A DNA stretch of 64,000 nt from Saccharomycopsis fibuligera x Saccharomycopsis cf. fibuligera (Eukaryota; Ascomycota; Saccharomycetes; Ascoideales; Saccharomycopsidaceae), in assembly GCA_001936135.1 (NCBI GenBank), contig CP012821.1, positions 1,178,001 to 1,242,000 of the forward strand, written 5' to 3'. Shown piece after piece: positions 1 through 9,949 of the stretch; the stretch's first letter is position 1, and every line of letters begins with the position of its first letter. Both the position numbers and the translations under genes were made by a program. The notes beneath the pieces were generated by a model, which saw nothing but the letters and a program-made list of their open reading frames with translations, ran no database searches and was not told the DNA's origin.

Positions 1-270
1 GCACAAGTTGCTTCTACTCTTTTCACTAGAGAAATCTCGAAAAAGAAAGGTGTTGCTGAGTTGGAGCCAGATGAGGTTGCTGAACTTGCTGGATTCCCAT
101 TTGCTCCTTACCTTTGGGGTACCAACTCTCTTTCTAAGGCAGAATTAGCACCTAAATTGGGTTGGAAACCAAAGTATGATGACAAGGCATTCTGGCAGGA
201 CATTGAGGATGAAGCTGACTACATCATCAATCCGGTCACTTTAAAGAATGCTCCTCGCAGTCAAAGCTAA
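1..270 (+). CDS. NAD(P)-binding epimerase-like protein, C-terminal end only
   Basis: The frame is open from the first base and ends at TAA 268-270, giving the last 89 residues of a protein that begins outside the window. The segment around GTNSLSKAELAPKLGWKPKY resembles the C-terminus of atypical short-chain dehydrogenase/NAD-dependent epimerase proteins such as yeast YLL056C, where a GTNSRS-like motif precedes an LGWxPK motif. This is a family-level guess from memory. The catalytic Ser-Tyr-Lys and the Rossmann glycines would lie upstream and cannot be checked. RSE1 follows in the same direction after about 410 bases. Confidence 0.6.
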   Translation, partial: AQVASTLFTREISKKKGVAELEPDEVAELAGFPFAPYLWGTNSLSKAELAPKLGWKPKYDDKAFWQDIEDEADYIINPVTLKNAPRSQS

Positions 271-679
271 GATTATCGTTAGTTGAGCTTTTGTGCTCTT
301 TTTATTTATGAATAAACAATTATTTTGCTGTGAATTTTTGTAATTATATAATCTTGAATGTATCACCATAGAACTCAGATATCTAAAGCTTGTTCTGTCT
401 CAAATATTAAAACAATGTTCCGTAAGTGGATTGACATGTTGCAAATCCAGGTTATACATAGTCTCGGGACGGGTAAAGGATATATAAGGTGTTATGTAAG
501 CAGTTAATACTTCTACTGTTTTTTTTCTCTTCATGCATAAAAATAAATAGCGAGTAGTTGCCATCATGAACAAGATAAATTGAAAACATAGACAACGAGA
601 GATAAATCAACAACAGCACCGTGGCACTACCAGCTCTCTCATCATCAACCACAAATGAGCAGAAAAGTAAACTTGAGCA
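271..679. other. Spacer: 3' end of epimerase-like gene and RSE1 promoter
   Basis: AT-rich spacer without a gene. The left part is probably the 3' UTR of the partial gene; the right part is the RSE1 promoter and leader. An upstream ATG at 655 opens a short reading frame that overlaps the RSE1 start (listed separately). Confidence 0.6.
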
Positions 680-690
680 ATGTCATTTGA
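655..690 (+). promoter_or_regulatory. Upstream ORF overlapping the RSE1 start codon
   Basis: An ATG at 655 opens an 11-codon frame ending at TGA 688-690. It overlaps the RSE1 ATG at 680 in a different frame. If transcription starts upstream of 655, scanning ribosomes would meet this ATG first. Whether it lies in the mRNA is unknown. Confidence 0.35.
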
Positions 691-3600
691 ATCGCTATAT
701 TTATACAATGTCACGTTGCAGCCGCCGTCTTCTGCCCTCAATGCGGTAGTGGGTCAGTTCCAGGGCAAAAAATCACAAGAAATTGTTATTGCTAAACACT
801 CATCTCTCGAGCTTTGGAAAGCTAGCAGCAGCACAGGAAAATTGACTAAGATTTTTGCCCAAGAGACCTTCGGATCTATAAGAGCAATATCTGCGTTCAG
901 ACTAGCAGGTCTGACCACCGATTATTTAGCGATGACTTCAGATTCTGGAAAATTCACAATTTTGCAATTAAATACAGAACGCAAAAAGTTTCAAGTAGTG
1001 TTCAATGAACCGTTCGCGAAAACTGGAATGCGAAGACTCCTGCCTGGCCAATATCTTTCCTTTGATGCGATGGGAAGATCGGTGATGTTGTCTGCCATTG
1101 AAAAAAATAAAATTGTGTATGTTTTGAACCGCGATTCTGACAATAATTTGACAATCTCTTCCCCATTGGAAGCCAATAGAAATAGAGTATTGACATTCGC
1201 TTCGTGTGGGCTAGACGTCGGTTACGAAAACCCATTATTTGCATCAATAGAGATTGATTATGGTGAATACGAACTTGAAAAAATCGAGCCAGATACCATA
1301 CCAAAGAAAACTTTAACTTTTTACGAGCTAGATTTGGGGTTGAATCATGTGGTGAAAAAATCCTCAGAAAGCATTTCAGAAACCGCAAATTTTTTGCTTA
1401 GTATTCCAGGTGGAAACGAAGGTCCATCCGGAGTGCTAGTGGGTTCTGAAGATTTCATCCAGTACAAAGCAGAGGGACAAAAGACACATATTCTTCCAAT
1501 TCCCAAGAGAGTGGATCAAGTTAAACATAACTACAAGAAAAACTACATCATTACTGGTGTCGTGCATAAAATGAAGGGATCGTTCTTCATACTTTTGCAA
1601 AGTAGCTTTGGCGACATTTTCAAAGTAACAGTTAATTACACAGAGGATATGATCGTCAAATCAATGAACATCAAGTATTTTGATACTATTCCAATCTGTC
1701 ATAGTTTGATCATTTTAAAGTCTGGTTTCTTGTTTGCTAATACTCAAAGTGGCAACAAGTTTTTTTACCAGTTTGTCAAACTCGGTGATGAAGATGAAGA
1801 GCAAGTTTACAACTCCAGGGATTACTTCAATACTACTGAAGAAATTGATGATGTATTGTTTCATCCCAAAGAATTGGATAATTTGCAACTTGTTGATATA
1901 ATTGAAAGTTTGAATCCAATAATCGATTCTCAGTTAGTTGATTATAGTAATGGCAACGGCAGCGAAATTGTTGCCGAGGCTAATGAAGAGAGAAGAGTAG
2001 CGGCAATCTGCGGTACTGGAGCCCAATCCTCACTTCGGCTTCTACAACACGGTTTAACCGTAAATGAAGTAGTTACTTCTGAACTACCAGCTATTGCTAC
2101 GGGAGTATGGACCTCTAAACTTACATTGAATGACAAGTATGACAAATATTTGGTGATTTCGTTTCCTGATAGCACATTAGTGCTTTCTATTGGCGAATCA
2201 GTTGAGGAAGTCACAGATTCTCAATTCGAAACCGAAAGAGCCACCGTTGGGGTACAGCAAATGGGATTGAACTCACTAATGCAAGTGCACACTGATGGGG
2301 TGATCCATTTGAGTATCGATAATGAGGGCAATACAACTAAAGTCAACGAATGGTTTCCGCCGGCAGGGATCAAAATCACAACCATGACAAGCACTAATTA
2401 TCAGCTTGCTCTTGGGTTATCTAACCGAGAATTAGTTTATTTTGAGCTTGATGACGAAGAAAAATTAATTGAGTATCAGGAGCGTAAAGAAATGCCGGGT
2501 CAAATTTTGTCCTTGTCTCTTGGTGACATTCCTGAAGGGAAACTTAGAAGCAATTTTTTAGCCATTAGTTGCAATAATCAAACATTGCGAATTGTTTCTG
2601 TTGATCCAAATAGTACTCTTGAATTAGTCACGGTGCAATCCCTCAGCAGCAACGCCACATCAGTGTTAATGCTCTTAATGCCAGAGCTGTCAAGGTTATC
2701 GTCTTCGTCATCATCGCTTTCTATGGCTAATGAATTAAGAGCCAATCTCCAACTTTATTTGCACATTGGGTTGGAAAATGGTATTTATGTGAAGACTCTG
2801 ATCAATAGCACCACTGGCCAAATCACCGACAAAATCGTCCAATATTTGGGTCCATATCCTATCGAGTTGTCCAAAATTATAGCCGGTAGTGGTGATCAAA
2901 CTGCTGCTGCTTCTACCTCTGCTAGTGGTACTGGTGGCAGTAGCCACGATCTATCATCTGCTGCTCTTGTGTGTGCCGGTACACGTACTCATGTCGGATT
3001 TGTATCCAGCAATAATGGCGGCTTTAAAGTGCTACCACTAGCTTACGAATCGAGATTCAGCCATGGTACAAGTTTCAATTCTGAGGATTGTCCTAATGGG
3101 CTTGTGGGGGTACATGAGAATAATTTGATGATTTTGACCTTGGAAGATGTTTCAAACGAATTCAAAGTGGATACAATTCCTTTAAAGTATACGCCAAAAC
3201 GGTTAGCTATGTTCAAAAATGAGGATAAATTTGTTTACTATGTTGCCCAAAGTGACCAGAACACAGTACCTTTTTCAGCTGGTATTAAAGAAGAAACTGA
3301 ATCTAAGCAAGATAATGAAAATGAAGAGCCGCAGAAAGATCAAATTGGATATATTAGAGAAACCGGGTCATGGGCTTCATGCGTGCAGTGTATTGATGCT
3401 CATAGTGGTGAACTACTACAAGAGTTGCCGTTTGGTCCCAATGAGAATCTATTTAATATTTCTACGGTTTATTTTAAGACTCGGAAAGCAACGTTTGTCG
3501 TTATTTCCAGTGGTGAGAATTTCACCTTTGGTAAGCCGCCTTCACAGCATCAACAAGCTTGCAAGCCTAAGTTTTATTTGACATGCTATAAAGTAAACAC

Positions 3601-4627
3601 CAACCCTGACACTACTATTGATGAAGGTGATGAAAATGAGAATGGCCAACATCTACAACTCTCCTTTGTGCACCGCACCGAAGTGGAAAAACCGGTGGCT
3701 TCAATGTGCTCCTTTGCTGGTAGATTGCTAGTCGGGCTAGGTAACATCCTCAGACTTTACGACATTGGACAAAAGCAGCTACTACGTAAAGCAGAACACA
3801 CATTTGCGCAACTTCACAACATTGTCAAAATTTCCTCCCAGGGGTGGCGTTGTTACATTGGAGACATTCGCGAATCAGTGACGTTTGCCGTTTATAGAGC
3901 TCGTGAGAATATATTCATTCCATTTGCTGATGACGTTGTTGCTAGGCATGTTACCTCATTCACGACTCTAGATTACGATACTGTGATTGGGGGCGACAAG
4001 TTTGGTAACTTGTGGGTAGTTAGGTGTCCCGAAGAAGCATCCCAAGTTGCTGATGAAGGCACGGAAGGTGCCGACGAGGCCAATGGCAAAGTCAATGGTC
4101 TGTTCTTTATTTTGAAATCTCAACAGGATTCATTCTTGGGCGGTTCTGCATACCGGTTGAATCTACTATGCCATTACTATGTCGACGATATAATAACTTC
4201 ATTGCATAAAAGACAAGATAGTTCTGGATTGAATGAACTGGTAATATACACTGGCTTGCAGGGAACAATTGGTACTTTGAGTCCGTTAGTCAGTAAGAAT
4301 CAAGTTAACTTTTTCCAACTTTTGGAAAAAGAAATGCTGCTTATTGGCGGCGCAGCCGCAGCCCCTGTCGATACTAATAACGAAATCAGTAGTCATAGCA
4401 CCAGCAATGGCAAAAAAGATAATGATGAAATGCTGCTTACTGGCAGAGACCATTTGATGTACCGAAGCTACTATGCTCCACAAAAAGCAGTAATCGACGG
4501 AGATTTATGTGAGAAGTTTTTGACGTTGAGTGAGTCAAGAAAAAATAAGATCGCCTTAAAGTTGGGTAAATCTGTAAAAGATATAGAGAAGCGGATTTTG
4601 GATATTCGGTTAAGAATCACTATTTAG
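680..4627 (+). CDS. RSE1: Rse1, U2 snRNP SF3b complex subunit (SF3B3 homologue)
   Basis: Encodes 1315 residues, close to yeast Rse1 (about 1360) and human SF3B3 (about 1217). The protein is a triple beta-propeller scaffold of SF3b that helps U2 snRNP hold the branch-point region during spliceosome assembly in the nucleus. The N-terminus (YLYNVTLQPPSSALNAVVGQF, then FGSIRAISAFRLAG and DYLAMTSDSG) follows the SF3B3/DDB1/CPSF-A pattern. The C-terminal CPSF-A region, from about residue 950, ends with GRDHLMYRSYY and VIDGDLCEKF, which match the SF3B3 tail. Disordered inserts (residues ~750-770 and 870-890) account for extra length. The ATG at 680 gives the expected start. A CTG at 4238-4240 (codon 1187) falls where human SF3B3 has Ser, supporting CTG=Ser. 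A paralogue such as Cft1 or Ddb1 is unlikely given the tail. Confidence 0.95.
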   Translation: MSFESLYLYNVTLQPPSSALNAVVGQFQGKKSQEIVIAKHSSLELWKASSSTGKLTKIFAQETFGSIRAISAFRLAGLTTDYLAMTSDSGKFTILQLNTERKKFQVVFNEPFAKTGMRRLLPGQYLSFDAMGRSVMLSAIEKNKIVYVLNRDSDNNLTISSPLEANRNRVLTFASCGLDVGYENPLFASIEIDYGEYELEKIEPDTIPKKTLTFYELDLGLNHVVKKSSESISETANFLLSIPGGNEGPSGVLVGSEDFIQYKAEGQKTHILPIPKRVDQVKHNYKKNYIITGVVHKMKGSFFILLQSSFGDIFKVTVNYTEDMIVKSMNIKYFDTIPICHSLIILKSGFLFANTQSGNKFFYQFVKLGDEDEEQVYNSRDYFNTTEEIDDVLFHPKELDNLQLVDIIESLNPIIDSQLVDYSNGNGSEIVAEANEERRVAAICGTGAQSSLRLLQHGLTVNEVVTSELPAIATGVWTSKLTLNDKYDKYLVISFPDSTLVLSIGESVEEVTDSQFETERATVGVQQMGLNSLMQVHTDGVIHLSIDNEGNTTKVNEWFPPAGIKITTMTSTNYQLALGLSNRELVYFELDDEEKLIEYQERKEMPGQILSLSLGDIPEGKLRSNFLAISCNNQTLRIVSVDPNSTLELVTVQSLSSNATSVLMLLMPELSRLSSSSSSLSMANELRANLQLYLHIGLENGIYVKTLINSTTGQITDKIVQYLGPYPIELSKIIAGSGDQTAAASTSASGTGGSSHDLSSAALVCAGTRTHVGFVSSNNGGFKVLPLAYESRFSHGTSFNSEDCPNGLVGVHENNLMILTLEDVSNEFKVDTIPLKYTPKRLAMFKNEDKFVYYVAQSDQNTVPFSAGIKEETESKQDNENEEPQKDQIGYIRETGSWASCVQCIDAHSGELLQELPFGPNENLFNISTVYFKTRKATFVVISSGENFTFGKPPSQHQQACKPKFYLTCYKVNTNPDTTIDEGDENENGQHLQLSFVHRTEVEKPVASMCSFAGRLLVGLGNILRLYDIGQKQLLRKAEHTFAQLHNIVKISSQGWRCYIGDIRESVTFAVYRARENIFIPFADDVVARHVTSFTTLDYDTVIGGDKFGNLWVVRCPEEASQVADEGTEGADEANGKVNGLFFILKSQQDSFLGGSAYRLNLLCHYYVDDIITSLHKRQDSSGLNELVIYTGLQGTIGTLSPLVSKNQVNFFQLLEKEMLLIGGAAAAPVDTNNEISSHSTSNGKKDNDEMLLTGRDHLMYRSYYAPQKAVIDGDLCEKFLTLSESRKNKIALKLGKSVKDIEKRILDIRLRITI

Positions 4628-4842
4628 ATTGTTGGTCTCTATGACTGTATGTATTTTAACACGAGAAAGAGATGGATTTCTTGAATGTAAATACATCATG
4701 AAAAATGTGTAGTAAAGATCCAAATTTTGTTTAAACTTGTTACTTGTTACAAAGTGTGCCAGTATAAACGAAATTTGCAAAAAAGAAACGCCAACACCAT
4801 AGTCAAGAATGCAGGCCTCTAAACTGTATGTGTGTATGATGT

Positions 4843-4892
<50 letters not shown>

Positions 4893-5347
4893 TCAAAGTT
4901 TATAGGCATCATCTAAATAGCTACAACTACGAGTAAGACCATAGGCCTCACGGCCTAAAGTTAAAAGAGGACTGAGAAATCAAAAAGCTGAAAACAATAA
5001 AAAGCGAAAAGACAACTCATAAATTCATTAGAGATTAAACTAAAAACAAAAGTAAGAGGATGTATGTAAATAAGTTTGTATGTATGTGTGTTACATACGA
5101 CCATGCCAGAAGACATATAGGCAATAAGTGATGAGATATGTAAACTGAACTTTGAAAAAACGGAAAATAGTAAACTTTAGGCAATGAACAAAGGCTCAAA
5201 GGCTATAAGAATGCAGAAAGTAGAATATGTGCTGGCTAGAAAAAAAATTAAAAAAATAAAAAAAAAAATAAAAAAACTTATCAACGTTGAAAAAAGGACA
5301 AACAAAATAAGCATAAAGATCAAAAAGCCAGACATTTATCATAAGTC

Positions 5348-5378
<31 letters not shown>

Positions 5379-5405
5379 AAAAACCTTAGCGCCTCACACA
5401 ATCTT
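4628..5405. other. Convergent spacer between RSE1 and the LRR gene
   Basis: Both flanking genes end here, so this should be 3' UTR and terminator sequence. It is A-rich on the + strand and holds a 47-base A run (4844-4890), a 29-base A run (5348-5376) and A-rich stretches near 5240-5275. No RNA gene was recognised. Confidence 0.6.
4844..4890. repeat. Poly(A) tract, 47 bases
   Basis: Uninterrupted run of 47 A on the + strand, about 220 bases past the RSE1 stop. It is an unusually long mononucleotide run and its exact length may be affected by sequencing or assembly. Confidence 0.9.
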
Positions 5406-8186
5406 TTAAAAATTTGCATCAAATTGTAATTCCATCCCACCGCCTTGTCTACTCCCCGCACTTGATGGTCTACCATCGTCGCTCAATTTTTGACCCTCCC
5501 CATCAGGCCCAATACCACCTTCGCCATCTTCACCATCTTTCAAGACATCATAATCAACCAATTCTCCCAACTGTTGTGCCACCTGTAACTCAGTCTTCAC
5601 AAATGTTTCAATACATTTTAGACAACAAAACTCTTTCCTGACGGGAACCAACTTAACATCACAAAGGTCGTAAAATTCAATAATTGAGCCCACAGATTTA
5701 TTGATTAAAATTTTTTGACAACTGTAACAATTGTTTTCGTTGGTTAGTTTAATTAGAGATTGATTAACTAATTTCAAGTGGTTTTTGCTCAAATGAGTAG
5801 ACCATTGTTTCATCTCTTGTATTGATAGGTCATAATTTTCAAATTTTCGCAAGCAGAGTTCACTAAGTTTGGGAAGTTTGAGCCTGGTACTGGTGAGTTG
5901 ATAATCAATAGAGTTAGTTCTGTTGGTATCTTTTGCATCGTCGTATTCTAGCTCTCCAATGTATCTCTTTATGGCTCTTGGGTGTAAATTGGCCGATGAT
6001 TTGGACATACGGACGGATTTCTGACCAATACATTTTTGCAACTTATGGGTTTCTTTGTATGTTTTAAATTCAATTAAATGAGTGTTTGGTCGGACGGACA
6101 ATATTTCCAAATTCTTCAACAATAATACCTCAAACGGTAAGTATTTAATTTTGTTTCCCGCTAGTTGTAAGTAAGTCAACTTTTCACAATTTTTAATTTT
6201 CCCTGGGATGTTGGTAATTCTATTATTTCTTAAACTGAGCACAGATAAATTACTCAAGTTAAAAATTCGAGGGTTAATGGAAATTAATCTATTATTGGAT
6301 AGGTATATTTTGATTTCAGGTTTAAAAATCATCCCAGATAAACTGTCAAGACACACTAAATTGTTCAAATCTTCAATTTCATCAGGAATAAATGTTAAGT
6401 CCAATTTTTCTAATTCAATCACAGATTTGCTTTCATCAACAGCATGATTAATGCATCGTTTGGCAACGGTCAAATTAGCATTTTCATTAGTGGAATTGGT
6501 ACGGCTAACGGTGCGCTTACCTCTCAGCATGGGGTCATTGGTTTTGGCAGATCCGCGGACTTTGAAATTACTGAAAGAGTTTGCCTTGAGTTTGCTTTTG
6601 CTATTGCTATTGTCATTGTTACTGCTATTGTTGCTATCATTATTAATTTCTTTAACTCTTGCATTAACGTTGAAATTCGACTTGAGCCAAAAGTTCTCAC
6701 TTTCATCAGTGGATACATCATCGGAATTAGAATTAAGTATGTTGGTATTCGCATTAGTCAATCTTCCAAACGAATCCAATTGCAAATCAAATTCTTCTGA
6801 GCTATTATTTTTTTGGAACAATCTTTTACCAAATGTGTTTGAATTTTGTGACGAGGCAAAAATACGCGGCTTGTTAGGAGTACTGCGTTTGAAAATTGGA
6901 GTCTTGTCGAGATCATTAAGGGTACCATCACTAAGTTGATCATCTTCGTTGAATGTTGATTCCAAATTCTCATGTTTGATATAATCATCAATGGAAAGGT
7001 CACTATCAACTTCGTGTTCTGTTTCCCTGTGAGCAGAGTTATCATCATCAACTGCATCACTACTGTCAAACGGCGCATCACTACTATCCACCAACTTGGC
7101 ATCACTCGATAGCACGGGACTACTGGTGTAATCAAATTTGCTTTTACCATTTAGTCGATCTTCATCATCTTCTGTCTTTTCGCTATCATTATCATCGTTC
7201 TCTATGGATTTTCTCAATGTTGTGGAAACAGTATTGGCATTGTAGCTGGGAAATTTAGAAACTGAAATGCTCTTATATTCATGAGCAAAAAGTGGTTCAT
7301 TATCATTAGGAGGAATAATACTATTGTCAATGCTAATTTCTGATGATAAATTCATGCTGTGATTATTACTTTTACTGTTTATATTGTCCACTTGGTGGAA
7401 AGTGCGGCTTTTCTTGCTTTTGAAATGGTCGGTATCATGGCGCGCTCTTAAGGAAGAGTCGTGGTTGCCTTCAGAAGACAATGATAAACTGCTGCTATGG
7501 CAGAATCTCTTGGTGCTGTAGAAATTTGCAGTGTTACTATCACTACTATTATTAATGTTTGGGTTTTGGTTTTTGCTACTGATACTTGAACTTCCTTCAC
7601 GATAGAGATCTTTTGATTTGGACAGCGAGCTTTGATCAAAGTAAACTGCTTCTCGATCAAGCGCCAATTTAGATTTTTTTGGCTTCACAAAACTCAAATC
7701 ACCATCATTGCTGTCGAGATCGTCATTATCAGTAGTACTATTAGAGTTCAACTCGTCGGTAGGATAAAACCCAAAAGCACTTGCTCCGTTTGCACTGCGA
7801 TGGTCGTCATAATTAGTGGCACTGGTGCTGCTGGTGGTTTCAAAGTCTGATGTATCTAGTTTACCGTCATTAGTAGTTTTGATAATGTTATTGTTGCTGC
7901 AGGTAGTATTGCTGCCATCGATATCGGCTAGTTCTCTTTTTCTCTTGTGGTGGATAATTTTGCGAGGCGAATAACAAGGTTTTTTAGACTTTCCGTGTTT
8001 TATCTTTTGTCTCTGTCTCTGTTTTGTTGGGGATTCCTTGGTGTGGATCTCAGTGTGAGTACCGCTGGCGGCTGGATCAAGGGGATTGAGATTGCGATTG
8101 TGGGGCTTGAGGGTTGAAGGGAGCTGGGCGTTCTCGGATCTAAACTGGTCGTAACCAAATGGAAGCAAAGGGTTGTGCTTCTCCAT
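5406..8186 (-). CDS. Fungal leucine-rich-repeat protein with C-terminal paired-Cys region, function unknown
   Basis: Encodes 926 residues. Residues ~1-580 are low-complexity, rich in Ser, Asn and Asp, with basic patches near the N-terminus (KHGKSKKPCYSPRKIIHHKRKR) that could be a nuclear signal. Residues ~590-705 hold about four leucine-rich repeats (IYLSNNRLISI, LSVLSLRNNRITNIPGKI, LTYLQLAGNKIKYLP). A conserved-looking segment LPKLSELCLRKFENYDL follows at ~765-780, then two Cys pairs, CYSC near residue 820 and CCLKC near 855, which could bind a metal. LRR proteins with this arrangement occur across ascomycetes as I remember them, but I know of no assigned function and cannot offer a symbol. 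The ATG at 8184-8186 is the first in frame. A cluster of MCB-like and TGACGC elements lies about 180-230 bases upstream. Confidence 0.85.
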   Translation of the reverse strand: MEKHNPLLPFGYDQFRSENAQLPSTLKPHNRNLNPLDPAASGTHTEIHTKESPTKQRQRQKIKHGKSKKPCYSPRKIIHHKRKRELADIDGSNTTCSNNNIIKTTNDGKLDTSDFETTSSTSATNYDDHRSANGASAFGFYPTDELNSNSTTDNDDLDSNDGDLSFVKPKKSKLALDREAVYFDQSSLSKSKDLYREGSSSISSKNQNPNINNSSDSNTANFYSTKRFCHSSSLSLSSEGNHDSSLRARHDTDHFKSKKSRTFHQVDNINSKSNNHSMNLSSEISIDNSIIPPNDNEPLFAHEYKSISVSKFPSYNANTVSTTLRKSIENDDNDSEKTEDDEDRLNGKSKFDYTSSPVLSSDAKLVDSSDAPFDSSDAVDDDNSAHRETEHEVDSDLSIDDYIKHENLESTFNEDDQLSDGTLNDLDKTPIFKRSTPNKPRIFASSQNSNTFGKRLFQKNNSSEEFDLQLDSFGRLTNANTNILNSNSDDVSTDESENFWLKSNFNVNARVKEINNDSNNSSNNDNSNSKSKLKANSFSNFKVRGSAKTNDPMLRGKRTVSRTNSTNENANLTVAKRCINHAVDESKSVIELEKLDLTFIPDEIEDLNNLVCLDSLSGMIFKPEIKIYLSNNRLISINPRIFNLSNLSVLSLRNNRITNIPGKIKNCEKLTYLQLAGNKIKYLPFEVLLLKNLEILSVRPNTHLIEFKTYKETHKLQKCIGQKSVRMSKSSANLHPRAIKRYIGELEYDDAKDTNRTNSIDYQLTSTRLKLPKLSELCLRKFENYDLSIQEMKQWSTHLSKNHLKLVNQSLIKLTNENNCYSCQKILINKSVGSIIEFYDLCDVKLVPVRKEFCCLKCIETFVKTELQVAQQLGELVDYDVLKDGEDGEGGIGPDGEGQKLSDDGRPSSAGSRQGGGMELQFDANF

Positions 8187-9187
8187 TGTGGAAAACTAGA
8201 TATGGAAGAAGAGGGAAAGTTTAAGAGAAGGAGACAGAGCAGAAGAGTATAGAGGGAAGCAGAAAAGTAAAAGACTAACAAGGGTCTGTTTTAATCTGAA
8301 GGCGATGCGATCACCAAAAAAATAAAAATAAAAAAAATAAAAAATAAAATTAATCTCCCTATGACGCGTCGTGACGCATACTGACGCGTATGTTATAATG
8401 ATTCATGCGTCAATTTGCATTGATATGCTACTACTGTCAGCTTTTCCAGTAAAACTGCTCTGTTGATGAGAAATTGACGAGATGTTAGAGGGCCTTTTAG
8501 CACATTGGTCAGAGGGCAATGGAAACATGCTGCAGCTGAGTAGTCAAGTGACAATTACTTTCTGCAGGTGTTGCCCCCAAACAGTTTTACAATTTATGTA
8601 GACCAAGGACAACAGTGTATCTGATTGCCTATTTACTTTGGTTCACATTGCCAGGCTACTTAGAGCCTAATTACCACGATAGTTTTTCCTAGAGAATGAC
8701 CTGTAGAAACCATTTGTAATTCTTCTGCGCAAATATCTCATTATGTGCTGGAGACACTTCACCCATGGTATGCTAATAGTTTATACTATATGCTATATTC
8801 TGTATATACTGCAGTCACCTGATGTATCCATTATGTTGGTATAAGACTTACAAACAATACCCGTCTTTCTTACTAATTCTTTAGTAATCAAAGGTGAGAA
8901 AAACAAAAGTGTTTTTTTCTCTGAATGGGAAATTCAAAATAGTCGGCTAACAGGTTATCTTTGTCTGTTCAACATCTGAGTAGGTCTCTGTTTATCTTAT
9001 TCAGATCTTATATCAGGACTTGCTAGTCAGGCAATTTGGATAGGCGAGAGTTTCAGCGATTACGGTGGTGCGCTTTCAAATTTCATACTATCGGGCCTTT
9101 TTGAATCTCTATTCTTGCTTTTCAGAAAACATTTTACTGACACTTTCAACTACTCGGCTTATTAATCAATAGTGCAAAAGTCAGAAT
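8187..9187. other. Divergent promoter region, LRR gene / TOA2
   Basis: About 1 kb between divergent starts. The notable element is the TGACGC cluster at 8362-8412. The remainder is unremarkable AT-rich sequence with palindromic TATAC/GTATA stretches near 8780-8815. I checked for snRNA signatures and saw none. Confidence 0.55.
8362..8412. promoter_or_regulatory. Phased TGACGC/MCB cluster
   Basis: TGACGC begins at 8362, 8372 and 8382, exactly 10 bp apart, and TGCGTCA (the reverse of TGACGCA) lies at 8406-8412. The first and third copies contain ACGCGT (8364-8369, 8384-8389), the MluI cell-cycle box bound by MBF in yeasts. The cluster is about 180 bp upstream of the LRR-gene ATG and about 780 bp upstream of TOA2, so the LRR gene is the likelier target. 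Confidence 0.5.
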
Positions 9188-9742
9188 ATGAACGGGCCAG
9201 GATACTATGAGTTATACAGAAAGACCACTATTGGGATCTCTTTGATAGAGTCGTTGGATAACTTGATTTTGTATGTGTGCTTTTAGTAGTGATTATTCAT
9301 CCTGCGTGACCAAAACAAGGGGACTTGCGAGACGCGGCGTGATGGTTCAGACTTGCAACGGTACGCATTAGTATCACCCCGGTATAAGATTCTTCTGCGA
9401 ATTGTTTGCAACAACCCTTGTTACTCAAAGCTCACATAAAAAAGCTTTTCTTCGCCTTCGCAAACCATTACTAACCGCTTATTTTCTAGAGATCAAAGAA
9501 TAGAACCCCAGCTAGCATTGAGAATCTTGGCTAATTTTGACAGAATAATTGCAGAAAATATCAAGGAACAGTTAAAGTCGAAACTCAGTTTTAAAGGCCA
9601 TTTGCATATCTACCGATTCTGTGACGATGTGTGGACGTTTGTCATTAAGAATGTTGACATTAAATTGGATCACAACGAAACTGCACATGCAGATAGAATC
9701 GAAATTGTGGCTAACAATTCTCGAAGAATCGGTGAAACTTGA
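9188..9742 (+). CDS. TOA2: Toa2, TFIIA small (gamma) subunit; two exons
   Basis: Two exons, 9188-9270 and 9490-9742, join in frame to give 111 residues. Yeast Toa2 has 122. It pairs with Toa1 to form TFIIA, which stabilises TBP on TATA DNA for RNA polymerase II initiation. The product reads MNGPGYYELYRKTTIGISLIE in exon 1, then crosses the junction into DQRIEPQLALRIL. YRFCDDVWTFVIKN near residue 70-85 is the TFIIA-gamma beta-barrel signature. The ATG at 9188 is supported by homology to Toa2 MAVPGYYELYRRSTIG. Exon 1 encodes the N-terminal four-helix-bundle part, so the gene would look truncated if the intron were missed. Confidence 0.95.
9271..9489 (+). other. TOA2 spliceosomal intron
   Basis: 219-base intron with 5' splice site GTATGT at 9271, a perfect TACTAAC branch point at 9469-9475 and 3' AG at 9488-9489, 14 bases past the branch motif. 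It interrupts a codon after its second base. Removing it joins the two Toa2-like exons exactly. Confidence 0.93.
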
Positions 9743-9905
9743 GCTTGAACTTGAATAAGCAATTTGCTGGGTTGCTCTTTTCCTTTTAATAGCATGGTTC
9801 TTCTCCGGACGACTTTGGCGGCATCAAAGCGTTTATTCAAATCAATAGTGGAAATTGTAAACTAGAAAACTAACATACAGTTATTCAGCTCTAAATTTTT
9901 TTCTT

Positions 9906-9949
<44 letters not shown>

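Noticed and set aside
8480-8800. U5-like loop (GCCTTTTAG) suggesting an snRNA
   Set aside because: One base of the invariant loop differs, and neither the Sm site nor the flanking stem was found.
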